NCBI GenBank assembly: GCA_937880075.1
Contig: CALFLM010000109.1
Location: 1-12,257 of the forward strand
Origin: an uncultured Romboutsia sp.
GTDB lineage: Bacteria > Bacillota > Clostridia > Peptostreptococcales > Peptostreptococcaceae
Direction of reading: 5' to 3'
DNA: 12,257 nucleotides
Translations under genes and position numbers: made by a program
Part shown: positions 6,548 through 12,257 of the stretch, piece by piece
How the letters are laid out: each line of letters begins with the position of its first letter
Numbering within the stretch: the first letter of the stretch is position 1
Notes under the pieces: model-generated
Told to the model about the DNA's origin: nothing
Database searches by the model: none
What the model saw: the letters and a program-made list of their open reading frames with translations, nothing else

Positions 6548-6552
6548 ATAAT

Positions 6553-6578
6553 AAATGGAGGGATTATCCCTCCATTTT
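6553..6578 (+). terminator. Intrinsic terminator of the nuclease gene
   Basis: AAATGGAGGGA pairs with TCCCTCCATTT around the loop TTA, followed by TTTTAT. The stem has at least nine pairs (ATGGAGGGA/TCCCTCCAT) and begins 6 bases after the stop codon. This is a classic rho-independent terminator and suggests the locus was an expressed gene until recently. Confidence 0.88.
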
Positions 6579-6610
6579 ATCGTTTATAATAAATTCTAAC
6601 TTATCATGTG

Positions 6611-6653
6611 TATCAATATCGTTAAATGGCTTAAAATTAAGCAGATATTGATA
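6611..6653. other. Nested inverted repeat (stem within stem)
   Basis: TATCAATATC (6611-6620) pairs perfectly with GATATTGATA (6644-6653). Inside it, GCTTAA (6629-6634) pairs with TTAAGC (6637-6642) around AA. An 8-base left bulge separates the two stems. There is no T-run, so it is not a terminator; an origin hairpin, recombination subsite or protein-binding site would fit. Confidence 0.5.
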
Positions 6654-6718
6654 TAGAAACATTATATGAATGTATTGTTTTATACCAAAATTATAAATAA
6701 GATACCATCATTTTTCTA

Positions 6719-6742
6719 TTTTTATAAATATGTTATGTGAAT
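6719..6742 (+). repeat. Dispersed repeat, copy 2
   Basis: TTTTATAAATATGTTATGTG shares the TTTATAAATATGT core and the trailing TGTGA with the copy near 8427. Confidence 0.35.
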
Positions 6743-6807
6743 GATAATTAAATATTATATACTAAAGCGTCATTTTATGTTAAAATTTAATTAATCAAGT
6801 CGAAAAT

Positions 6808-6858
6808 TAAAAAGAAAAAAGCCAGGAACCTTATAAGTTTGGCGACTTATTCCTGACT
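6808..6858 (-). terminator. Leftward intrinsic terminator ahead of rep
   Basis: Arms 6820-6827 with 6851-6858, and 6833-6838 with 6845-6850, form a bulged stem with a 6-base loop. Read leftward the stem is followed by TTTTTTCTTT. No annotated leftward gene feeds into it, which implies an unannotated leftward transcript. Confidence 0.6.
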
Positions 6859-7002
6859 TTCATATAACACTCTAGATAAGAGAAAACTCAAATCAGAGAA
6901 TTTTTATATTGTTATTATGTATTAATATTAACATAATAATTCAAAAACATCAATAATTTTGATATCGAAAACAATATAAAAAATTTCCTATAAAACAACA
7001 AG
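6808..7002 (-). ncRNA. Candidate antisense RNA over the rep leader
   Basis: A leftward extended -10 box, TGATATAAT (7009-7017 read leftward), is followed ~150 bases on by a hairpin at 6820-6858 and a T-rich tail (complement of 6811-6820). In the leftward RNA, AGUCAGGA pairs with UCCUGGCU including a U-G wobble. The same position is a C-A mismatch in the rightward RNA, so the hairpin is better formed leftward. The expected transcript is ~195 bases with no gene in it, lying just upstream of rep. Small countertranscribed RNAs of this kind control copy number in many Gram-positive plasmids. The -35 is poor. Confidence 0.35.
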
Positions 7003-7095
7003 CTTAAAATTATATCAAGTATTAATTGTTATTAAGAAATTTGAAAAATCTCCTTATCTTTAGTGTCAACATACTAAAATAGAGGGGAATTTTTT

Positions 7096-8406
7096 ATGCA
7101 AATGACAGAGTTTTGTGACCATTTATACGATGAAAGTACAGATGGTTATATACAAATATTAAAATTAAATGATGAAAAAAATAGTGGTGAACGAACTATT
7201 AAAATATATAATACTAAAAATGAGGGATTAAAAGATATCGTAGAGGAACTATACAAGAAAGAAAATGTATTTTTATCGCCAAATACAATGTATATACCAA
7301 AACGAAGAGTTGAAAATATAAGGCAATTTAGAGCATTATTTCAAGATATAGACTGTGAAAGCATTGGACTTGAAAAGGCTGAAACAGTTTATCTGATATG
7401 GATAATGCACTATGAAGGCAAAATACCAAAGCCAACTATGGTAACAGATAGTGGAAGAGGAATACATCTTTATTGGAGAATTAAAAATGCGCCTTATGGA
7501 GCATTAAATACATGGCAAGAACTACAAGATTATATATATTATAATCTAAAGCATTTGGGGGCCGATAAAAAAGCCACAGATGGTGCAAGGGTACTAAGAC
7601 TTCCTGGCACTATAAATTCTAAGAGTGACACTGATTGCAAGGTTTTATATATAGATAATGATATTGAATACTCTATGTATGAATTAAGAGAAGAGTATTT
7701 AAATTATAAACCGAAAACGCATCAATTACAGATACAGCAAACTAAGAAAATAGATAATAAAGTTATTTCAAATAGATTTTTTAACTCATATAGCTTACAT
7801 ATGGAAAGGGCTAATGATTTAGAAACTTTATGTAGACTTAGAGAGTATAATATGATAGGGTATAGAAACATGGCGTTGCATTGTTATGCATATTGGAAAG
7901 GTATTTATATTAGAGATAGTTATGAACTTGAAAATATAGTTATAGAGTTTAACAATGCATTTACTGAACCTCTTAAGGAAACAGAGGTACAAGCTGTTTT
8001 AAGATGTATACCAAAGGCTATAGATAAGTTTATAGCTTATGAGCAAGGTATAAGAAGTGGTGAGCGTAAAAGAGTTTCTAAAGGTATGAGGGATAAAGAA
8101 GGTTATTGGTATAAGAATGAAACATTAATTGATAGATTAGGAATTACAAAATCAGAGCAAAAGCATATGAAGACTATTATTGGGCTTGATGAAAAGTATG
8201 ATAGAAACAATGAGAGAAGAAGAGCAGAGAGAAGAAATGAAGAAGGATTAACTAAAAAACAACAAGAATTAAAGGTACTTCAAGATAAAATTAAGATATT
8301 AAAAAATGAGGGTTTAACAAATAAGAGGATTTCAGAAAAATTATTAATACCATTGAAAACACTAGAAAGACATATAACAAAAATGAAGAAAAGTAATTTA
8401 TTATAG
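7096..8406 (+). CDS. rep: Plasmid replication protein, primase (AEP/RepB-primase) type
   Basis: A 436-residue replication initiator. The first ~200 residues look like a RepB-type archaeo-eukaryotic primase domain: FQDIDCE (Asp84, Asp86) for metal binding, SGRGIHLYW (119-127) as the second motif, and TDGARVLRLPGTINSK (~161-176). The middle (~240-320; MALHCYAYW, then FTEPLKETEVQAVLRCIPKA) fits a primase C-terminal helical domain. The last ~50 residues (KQQELKVLQDKIKILKNEGLTNKRISEKL...LERHITKM) form an HTH-like segment for DNA recognition. AGGGG lies 8 bases before the ATG at 7096; a second ATG two codons on is an alternative. Such proteins prime or initiate theta replication of Firmicutes plasmids. 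The structured leader and candidate antisense RNA suggest control at the message level. Confidence 0.8.
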   Translation: MQMTEFCDHLYDESTDGYIQILKLNDEKNSGERTIKIYNTKNEGLKDIVEELYKKENVFLSPNTMYIPKRRVENIRQFRALFQDIDCESIGLEKAETVYLIWIMHYEGKIPKPTMVTDSGRGIHLYWRIKNAPYGALNTWQELQDYIYYNLKHLGADKKATDGARVLRLPGTINSKSDTDCKVLYIDNDIEYSMYELREEYLNYKPKTHQLQIQQTKKIDNKVISNRFFNSYSLHMERANDLETLCRLREYNMIGYRNMALHCYAYWKGIYIRDSYELENIVIEFNNAFTEPLKETEVQAVLRCIPKAIDKFIAYEQGIRSGERKRVSKGMRDKEGYWYKNETLIDRLGITKSEQKHMKTIIGLDEKYDRNNERRRAERRNEEGLTKKQQELKVLQDKIKILKNEGLTNKRISEKLLIPLKTLERHITKMKKSNLL

Positions 8407-8426
8407 GATACCCTCACTTTTTGGCT

Positions 8427-8452
8427 CTTTATAAATATGTGGTTGTGTGATT
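8427..8452 (+). repeat. Dispersed repeat, copy 3
   Basis: TCTTTATAAATATGTGG followed by TTGTGTG lies about 20 bases past the rep stop. It is nearly identical to copy 4 near 9028, which also begins about 20 bases after a stop codon. The rest of 8407-8676 shows a twice-used AGGGAGC (near 8553 and 8575) but no gene. Confidence 0.45.
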
Positions 8453-8676
8453 TGTTTTTAATCTATTTATAGATTTCTTTAAACTGTGTTTTAAATGAAT
8501 TTTTATTAAGTACAAGTATCTAATGTGTGCAGATGAAAAAGTTTAATAGAGGGAGCTAAAAGGAATTAACTAAAAGGGAGCAAGAGAAACAAAATAAAGT
8601 GTTTAAAGAATGTATCTTCTTATATTGATGGAAATATAAGGTAGCAAAAAATTTAATTAAATGTAGGAGTGTAAAA

Positions 8677-9009
8677 TTGAGTAATATATCAGCTTTAATC
8701 ATAGGTGTATCAATTATTATATCAGGATACTATATAGGAAATGGAATATGTAAAGGATTGATTTTTTTTAAAAGCAATAAATCTGAATATTGTTTAGATG
8801 ATATAACAAGCATATTATTTAAAATAGACGATGAAGTTTTTAATAAAAAATTAGTAAATAAAAAATATATTGTTAAAAAACTTGGAATAAGAAGTAAGGA
8901 GATTAAATATTTAATTAAAGAATATCCGGGCTTAAAATCTATAAATATAAATGGTAAAGTTTACTATGAAAGAAAATCTGTAGATAATTGGATAGAATCT
9001 ATAAAATAA
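8677..9009 (+). CDS. Membrane-anchored helix-turn-helix protein
   Basis: A 110-residue protein. Residues ~4-30 form one hydrophobic segment (ISALIIGVSIIISGYYIGNG). After a short linker, residues ~60-110 look like an excisionase/MerR-type winged helix: VNKKYIVKKLGIRSKEIKYL, then a wing INGKVYYERKSVDNWIESI. The TTG at 8677 is supported by TAGGAG (8664-8669) at 7 bases. It is the first gene after rep and in the same direction. Small membrane-tethered DNA-binding proteins next to rep genes occur on Bacillus and Clostridium plasmids; tethering the origin to the membrane or tuning rep are possible roles, but this is inference. It is not an ordinary excisionase because of the anchor. Confidence 0.68.
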   Translation: MSNISALIIGVSIIISGYYIGNGICKGLIFFKSNKSEYCLDDITSILFKIDDEVFNKKLVNKKYIVKKLGIRSKEIKYLIKEYPGLKSININGKVYYERKSVDNWIESIK

Positions 9010-9027
9010 GTGGTTCAAAAAATGGGT

Positions 9028-9052
9028 CTTTATAAGTATGTGGTTTGTGTTT
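9028..9052 (+). repeat. Dispersed repeat, copy 4
   Basis: TCTTTATAAGTATGTGG followed by TTTGTGT differs from copy 3 by one base in the first 17. It is in the same orientation and about the same distance after a stop codon. Confidence 0.45.
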
Positions 9053-9177
9053 AGAAACCTCAAAGAGATTGGATTTAGTGAAAAATACTATAATGATATA
9101 ACAATTTCGTGACCTTTATAATATTTAGCCATAAATAAGAAATAAAAATGTTTAGAAAAAAAGGGGAGGAAAATCAT

Positions 9178-9867
9178 TTGAATATAGCTATAGTTGAAGA
9201 TGACAGTAATATAAGTGATTTAATTTACAAAACTATTAATGAAATTTATTCTAATATAAAATTTGTATTTTTTAAAAATGCAAAAGATGCTCTTAATTAC
9301 GCAAAGGTTAATAATATAGATATATTTTTATTAGATATACAATTAAATGATTACAAAGGAACGATATTAGCTAAGGAAATAAGGGCAATAGATAAATACA
9401 AACATATACCTATAGTTTTTATAACAGCTTTAGCAAATGAAGAACTTTATGCATATAGAGAATTAAAAACCTATAGTTTTTTAACTAAACCTTTTACAAA
9501 GCATGAGTTGTCACAAACCCTTAAGGAAGTTATAGAATATAAAAAACACTTAAATCCTATAAGTAAGAAATTAAAAATAAAACAAAAACTATTTATATAT
9601 GAGTATGATATAAAAGATATTTTATATATAGAATCTTTTGGAAAGAAACTAGAAATTCATTTAGGTAAAGGATCTGATATAATATCTGGTTATTCATTAA
9701 AATCAGTACTGGAGGCTATTGATGATACATCTTTTATTCAGTGTCATAAAAGTTATATCATCAATAAAAATTATATAGAAAAAATTGATAAATCAAACAA
9801 AATAATTTATCTTAATAATTCTAATAAAATACCAATAGGAAAGAAATTCGAACATTATGTTTTATAG
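9178..9867 (+). CDS. LytTR-family response regulator (AgrA-like)
   Basis: A 229-residue two-component regulator. The receiver domain (~1-122) shows the acidic pocket E7-D8-D9, phospho-acceptor Asp53 (IFLLDIQL), Thr83 (FITA) and Lys104 (FLTKPF). The LytTR DNA-binding domain (~132-227) shows ILYIESFGKKLEIHL and the signature FIQCHKSYIINKNYIEKI. The TTG at 9178 is chosen because AAGGGGAGG (9161-9169) sits 8 bases upstream and the protein then begins MNIAIVEDD; the ATG at 9148 would place that ribosome binding site inside the coding region. Its last 11 bases overlap the sensor kinase gene, so the pair is one operon. LytTR regulators usually bind paired ~9-base sites and control bacteriocin, toxin or quorum genes. 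A TATAAT lies at about 9116 with no clear -35. Confidence 0.92.
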   Translation: MNIAIVEDDSNISDLIYKTINEIYSNIKFVFFKNAKDALNYAKVNNIDIFLLDIQLNDYKGTILAKEIRAIDKYKHIPIVFITALANEELYAYRELKTYSFLTKPFTKHELSQTLKEVIEYKKHLNPISKKLKIKQKLFIYEYDIKDILYIESFGKKLEIHLGKGSDIISGYSLKSVLEAIDDTSFIQCHKSYIINKNYIEKIDKSNKIIYLNNSNKIPIGKKFEHYVL

Positions 9868-11197
9868 GTTGATAATTCAAGCATTATTAGATAGTATATC
9901 TACATTTCTTATATACAACTACTTGTTAAATAAGAATATTAATAAAAATAATAGGAATCTATTATGGATTTTATTGACTACATTTATATATATAGTTGCT
10001 AGGGTAGATACTAATCCAGTAAGTGATATTAATAAACTTCAAATTTATTTTAATTACCTTAATTACGATTTATTTCCTGTAAATTCCGTATACGGTATAT
10101 TATTTTTAGTGTTAGCGTTTATGATTTTAAATAGTTATTTATTTGAATCTAATAATAATGAAACATTTTATCTTACATTGGTTTCTATTACACTATTTAT
10201 TTCTGTTAGATTAATTATAATCTCTATATTTAGGTATACTAATTTAATCAACACAAATATATATGAATACATATATAGGCTCTTTATGTTATTTTTATTA
10301 TATTTAATATTAGTTATTTTTAAATTACCACTTTATAAATTTAAAGAGTATTTAATAACTAGTAAATATGCATTTAAAGTCATAGTTATCAATTCTTTTA
10401 TAGTTATAATAACATTAGTATCATTTTATAATTTTGATACAGTTACTTTACTTGAAAATATTATTTTTATTTTAATATCAGTACTAATTATTTTATTAGT
10501 TAATATTATTGCTATCATATTTCAAAGAGAAAATTTAATTAAACAAAAGAGAATCGAAACGATAGAAACTTATGTTCCAGTAATATATGATTTAATTGAT
10601 GAGGTAAGGTCTAAACAGCATGAATTTGATAATAAAATATTGGCTATTTACAGTATTCTTGAAACATCAAAAAGTATAGATGAGGCTAGAAATAAAATTG
10701 ATTTATATAGTAGTGGTATGCGCCTTGATAATAAAATTAAAGAACTTATGCTTATTGATAATAAAGTTATAGCTGGGTTTATTTATTCTAAATTAAAATT
10801 GGCAAAATTTAAAAATATAATATTAGAAGTAAATATACTTACTAAGTTAGATAAACTTCCTATTGAAGAACATATATTAATTGAAATTTTAGGGGTACTA
10901 ATAGATAATGCTATTGAAGCAAGTTTTTGTAATGATATTATCTATTTAGAGGTAAATAAAAGTGATAATAATTTAGAAGTATTGTTAAAAAATGCTTATA
11001 AATATACTTCTCATTTAGAATTTAGTAAAATGTTTGAATTAGGATATTCTACCAAGGCAAAAGATTCAAGAGGTTATGGGTTGTATAATGTAAAAAATAT
11101 AATAAATGATTATAAAGGAAATATATTGTTTGGCAATACTACAATAAATAATCTTAACTATATTACAATAGGAGTATCATTACCATATTATTATTAA
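9857..11197 (+). CDS. Membrane sensor histidine kinase (AgrC-like, GHKL)
   Basis: A 446-residue sensor kinase. The first ~223 residues contain about six hydrophobic segments (~5-22, 34-50, 77-96, 104-125, 138-158, 172-192, 199-222), the usual polytopic peptide-sensing domain of AgrC/ComD/BlpH kinases. The kinase part has the phospho-acceptor His255 in RSKQHEFDNK, the N-box EILGVLIDNAIEAS (Asn351) and the G-box SRGYGLYNVKNI (~404-415). It is in the GHKL/HATPase_c_5 class. The ATG lies within the end of the regulator gene (11-base overlap) with AGGAAAG 13 bases upstream. No agrB or agrD-like gene is in the window, so the signal is unknown: it could come from another replicon or from outside. 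Confidence 0.9.
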   Translation: MFYRLIIQALLDSISTFLIYNYLLNKNINKNNRNLLWILLTTFIYIVARVDTNPVSDINKLQIYFNYLNYDLFPVNSVYGILFLVLAFMILNSYLFESNNNETFYLTLVSITLFISVRLIIISIFRYTNLINTNIYEYIYRLFMLFLLYLILVIFKLPLYKFKEYLITSKYAFKVIVINSFIVIITLVSFYNFDTVTLLENIIFILISVLIILLVNIIAIIFQRENLIKQKRIETIETYVPVIYDLIDEVRSKQHEFDNKILAIYSILETSKSIDEARNKIDLYSSGMRLDNKIKELMLIDNKVIAGFIYSKLKLAKFKNIILEVNILTKLDKLPIEEHILIEILGVLIDNAIEASFCNDIIYLEVNKSDNNLEVLLKNAYKYTSHLEFSKMFELGYSTKAKDSRGYGLYNVKNIINDYKGNILFGNTTINNLNYITIGVSLPYYY

Positions 11198-11217
11198 AAA
11201 GTAAATAAATTAGGAAT

Positions 11218-11275
11218 AAAAGGAGATTTAAAAGGTATGAAAAAAATTTAGTACCTTATAAATCTCCTTTTGTTT
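11218..11275. terminator. Strong bidirectional terminator after the sensor kinase
   Basis: AAAAGGAGATTTA (11218-11230) pairs perfectly with TAAATCTCCTTTT (11259-11271), and inside it AAGGTA (11232-11237) pairs with TACCTT (11252-11257). The stem is followed by GTTTTA rightward and preceded by an A-rich stretch for leftward reading. It begins 20 bases after the kinase stop and separates the two-component operon from the permease. Confidence 0.88.
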
Positions 11276-11283
11276 TAGATTCA

Positions 11284-11311
11284 TTGATTAAAAATTTCTT
11301 GTGTTTATAAT
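11284..11311 (+). promoter_or_regulatory. Promoter of the permease gene
   Basis: TTGATT (11284-11289), a 16-base spacer, then a perfect TATAAT (11306-11311), about 40 bases before the ribosome binding site. It stands immediately after the kinase terminator, so the permease has its own transcription start. Confidence 0.65.
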
Positions 11312-11366
11312 ATAGTTATGAATCAGTTAGATGAATATTAAGATACATGTAAGGAGTGTGATTAAT

Positions 11367-12131
11367 TTGTTAAATTTAATAAAACTAGAAATAAGGAAAG
11401 TGTTTAAACCAGTAATTGCTATGTTAATATTTACGATGATAATATTTGTATGCATTGTCATAAAAATGGAAAATGAATATTATGTACAGCATAGTTTTGA
11501 GTTTTGGAATGTGGCAATTGATTATATAGCTATAATATTTCCAATTTTAGCTGTATGTCCAACTTGTTGGGTTATGTATTATGAGAGGAAAAATAATTTT
11601 TTACTATATACATTTCCGAGAGTATCTAAAAAGAACTACATATTTTCAAAATTGATTGTATGTGTATTAAGTGCATTTTTGATTATATTTATACCCATGT
11701 TAATAGGAGGAGTTATATCTTTATCTTTTTTAGATAATGTTCATGCGCCTAAGCCTTATGAGCCTATGTTTTATTCTAATCTATTTATGCCGGATTTTTT
11801 AATAAATCATACATATTTATACATATTTATTCATTGTTTATGGAATGGATTTTTAGCTATGATTGTAGCTACTATGGGATTTGTATTCTCTATTTATTTA
11901 AATAATATATTTGTGATTCTTACAGGTCCATTTATTTACATTACTCTAGATAATTTTGTAATGGCTGCATTAGGCTTTCATAAACAAAGGTTTATTTCAT
12001 CATTTTATGTTAATGGTATGACGGATACCAATATATTTAATTTACTAATTCCTCCAATTATATCAATTTTATTGATAATAATATTAGTAGCAATTTTTAA
12101 ATTAAAAAAAGTAAAAGTATATAATGTATAG
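11367..12131 (+). CDS. ABC-2 type transporter permease
   Basis: A 254-residue integral membrane protein with six hydrophobic segments (~15-33, 52-72, 93-117, 147-175, 180-200, 227-246) and the start MLNLIKLEIRKVFK typical of ABC-2 permeases in BcrB/lantibiotic-immunity transporters. The second loop has YERKNNFLLYTFPRVSKKNY, the cytosolic coupling region of this type. The TTG at 11367 is preferred over the ATG at 11331 because AAGGAG (11351-11356) lies 10 bases upstream. A second permease starts 8 bases after its stop but is cut short. Such transporters normally need an ATPase (BcrA-like) encoded just upstream, and none is present here. It may be a remnant or use an ATPase encoded elsewhere. 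The regulator/kinase pair upstream suggests a peptide-antibiotic sensing or immunity locus. Confidence 0.85.
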   Translation: MLNLIKLEIRKVFKPVIAMLIFTMIIFVCIVIKMENEYYVQHSFEFWNVAIDYIAIIFPILAVCPTCWVMYYERKNNFLLYTFPRVSKKNYIFSKLIVCVLSAFLIIFIPMLIGGVISLSFLDNVHAPKPYEPMFYSNLFMPDFLINHTYLYIFIHCLWNGFLAMIVATMGFVFSIYLNNIFVILTGPFIYITLDNFVMAALGFHKQRFISSFYVNGMTDTNIFNLLIPPIISILLIIILVAIFKLKKVKVYNV

Positions 12132-12139
12132 GTGATACT

Positions 12140-12196
12140 ATGAATTCATTATTCAAATTAGAACTGAGTAAACTTTTATTTAAAATCAAAACATAA
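12140..12196 (+). pseudogene. Start of a second ABC-2 permease, cut off after 18 codons
   Basis: AGGTGAT (12130-12136) precedes ATG 12140. The frame reads MNSLFKLELSKLLFKIKT then TAA. This is the characteristic N-terminus of a paired ABC-2 permease (compare LNLIKLEIRKVFK in the neighbour), yet it ends before any membrane segment. The break comes within a few bases of the terminal repeat, so the rest of the gene was probably lost when this junction formed. Confidence 0.6.
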
Positions 12197-12200
12197 AAAG

Positions 12201-12257
12201 CTAATATATATGTTCTAATAATAATTCTGCATTATAAAATAATTTTATTGTTTATTG
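12201..12257. repeat. Right copy of the terminal direct repeat
   Basis: It matches 13-69 in direct orientation, differing at 12212, 12226 and 12239 within the well-matched part. The window ends exactly where the left copy runs into its hairpin. Confidence 0.75.

Larger units (their letters stand above)
6548..7095. other. rep leader / candidate origin region
   Basis: There is no protein-coding gene in these 548 bases. In order it contains the nuclease terminator, a nested inverted repeat (6611-6653), a copy of the dispersed TTTATAAATATGT repeat, a leftward terminator hairpin (6820-6858), a 9-base inverted repeat TTATTATGT/ACATAATAA (6912-6920 and 6931-6939), a leftward extended -10 box (7009-7017), and the rep ribosome binding site AGGGG (7083-7087). 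The density of dyads just ahead of rep makes it the best place for copy control or the replication origin. Confidence 0.45.

Noticed and set aside
11314..11331. AGTTATG / AGTTAGA direct repeat as a LytTR binding pair
   Set aside because: The 11-base period and position downstream of the -10 do not fit the usual ~21-base spaced sites upstream of a promoter.

Overview
The window is very AT-rich (long A/T runs, AGGAGG-type ribosome binding sites, frequent TTG starts), which fits a low-GC Clostridium. It carries a partition cassette, a serine recombinase, a primase-type plasmid replication protein and a toxin subunit, and has no chromosomal housekeeping genes. This points to a small plasmid. The odd length and a ~57-base imperfect repeat found at both ends suggest it is the whole plasmid or nearly so, linearised inside a repeated stretch. 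That last point is inference.

Left part (1-3251): a leftward parA + ribbon-helix-helix partition operon (1538-354) starts from a well-formed promoter embedded in an array of 9-base ATAAATTAT sites, mostly on a 12-base period. This looks like a centromere/operator. Divergently, a short serine recombinase (1719-2468) is followed by ~560 bases of apparently non-coding, inverted-repeat-rich DNA. A small leftward coiled-coil protein (3239-3030) comes next.

Toxin part (3300-5100): the main cargo is a leftward gene (4737-3469) for a two-domain actin ADP-ribosyltransferase that closely resembles the enzymatic component of clostridial binary toxins, above all C2I of C. botulinum. The R, STS and ExE catalytic motifs are present, and like C2I it has no signal peptide. 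No cell-binding (C2II/Ib-like) partner gene is in the window. Degraded coding remnants lie on both sides.

Middle part (5164-9009): a small three-helix membrane protein; an Rpn/PD-(D/E)XK nuclease gene interrupted by a 40-base GC-rich insert flanked by a 5-base duplication, with a plausible internal start for its C-terminal part; a structured non-coding region with a candidate leftward antisense RNA; the rep gene; and a membrane-anchored helix-turn-helix protein.

Right part (9178-12257): a LytTR response regulator and an AgrC-like sensor kinase overlap by 11 bases, then a strong terminator. An independently promoted ABC-2 permease follows. A second permease starts just after it but stops after 18 codons next to the terminal repeat. 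No ABC ATPase and no signal-peptide gene are visible, so this looks like a partial sensing/export or immunity locus.

The rep and par functions would maintain the element. The toxin subunit, the nuclease and the sensor/transport genes are accessory cargo.
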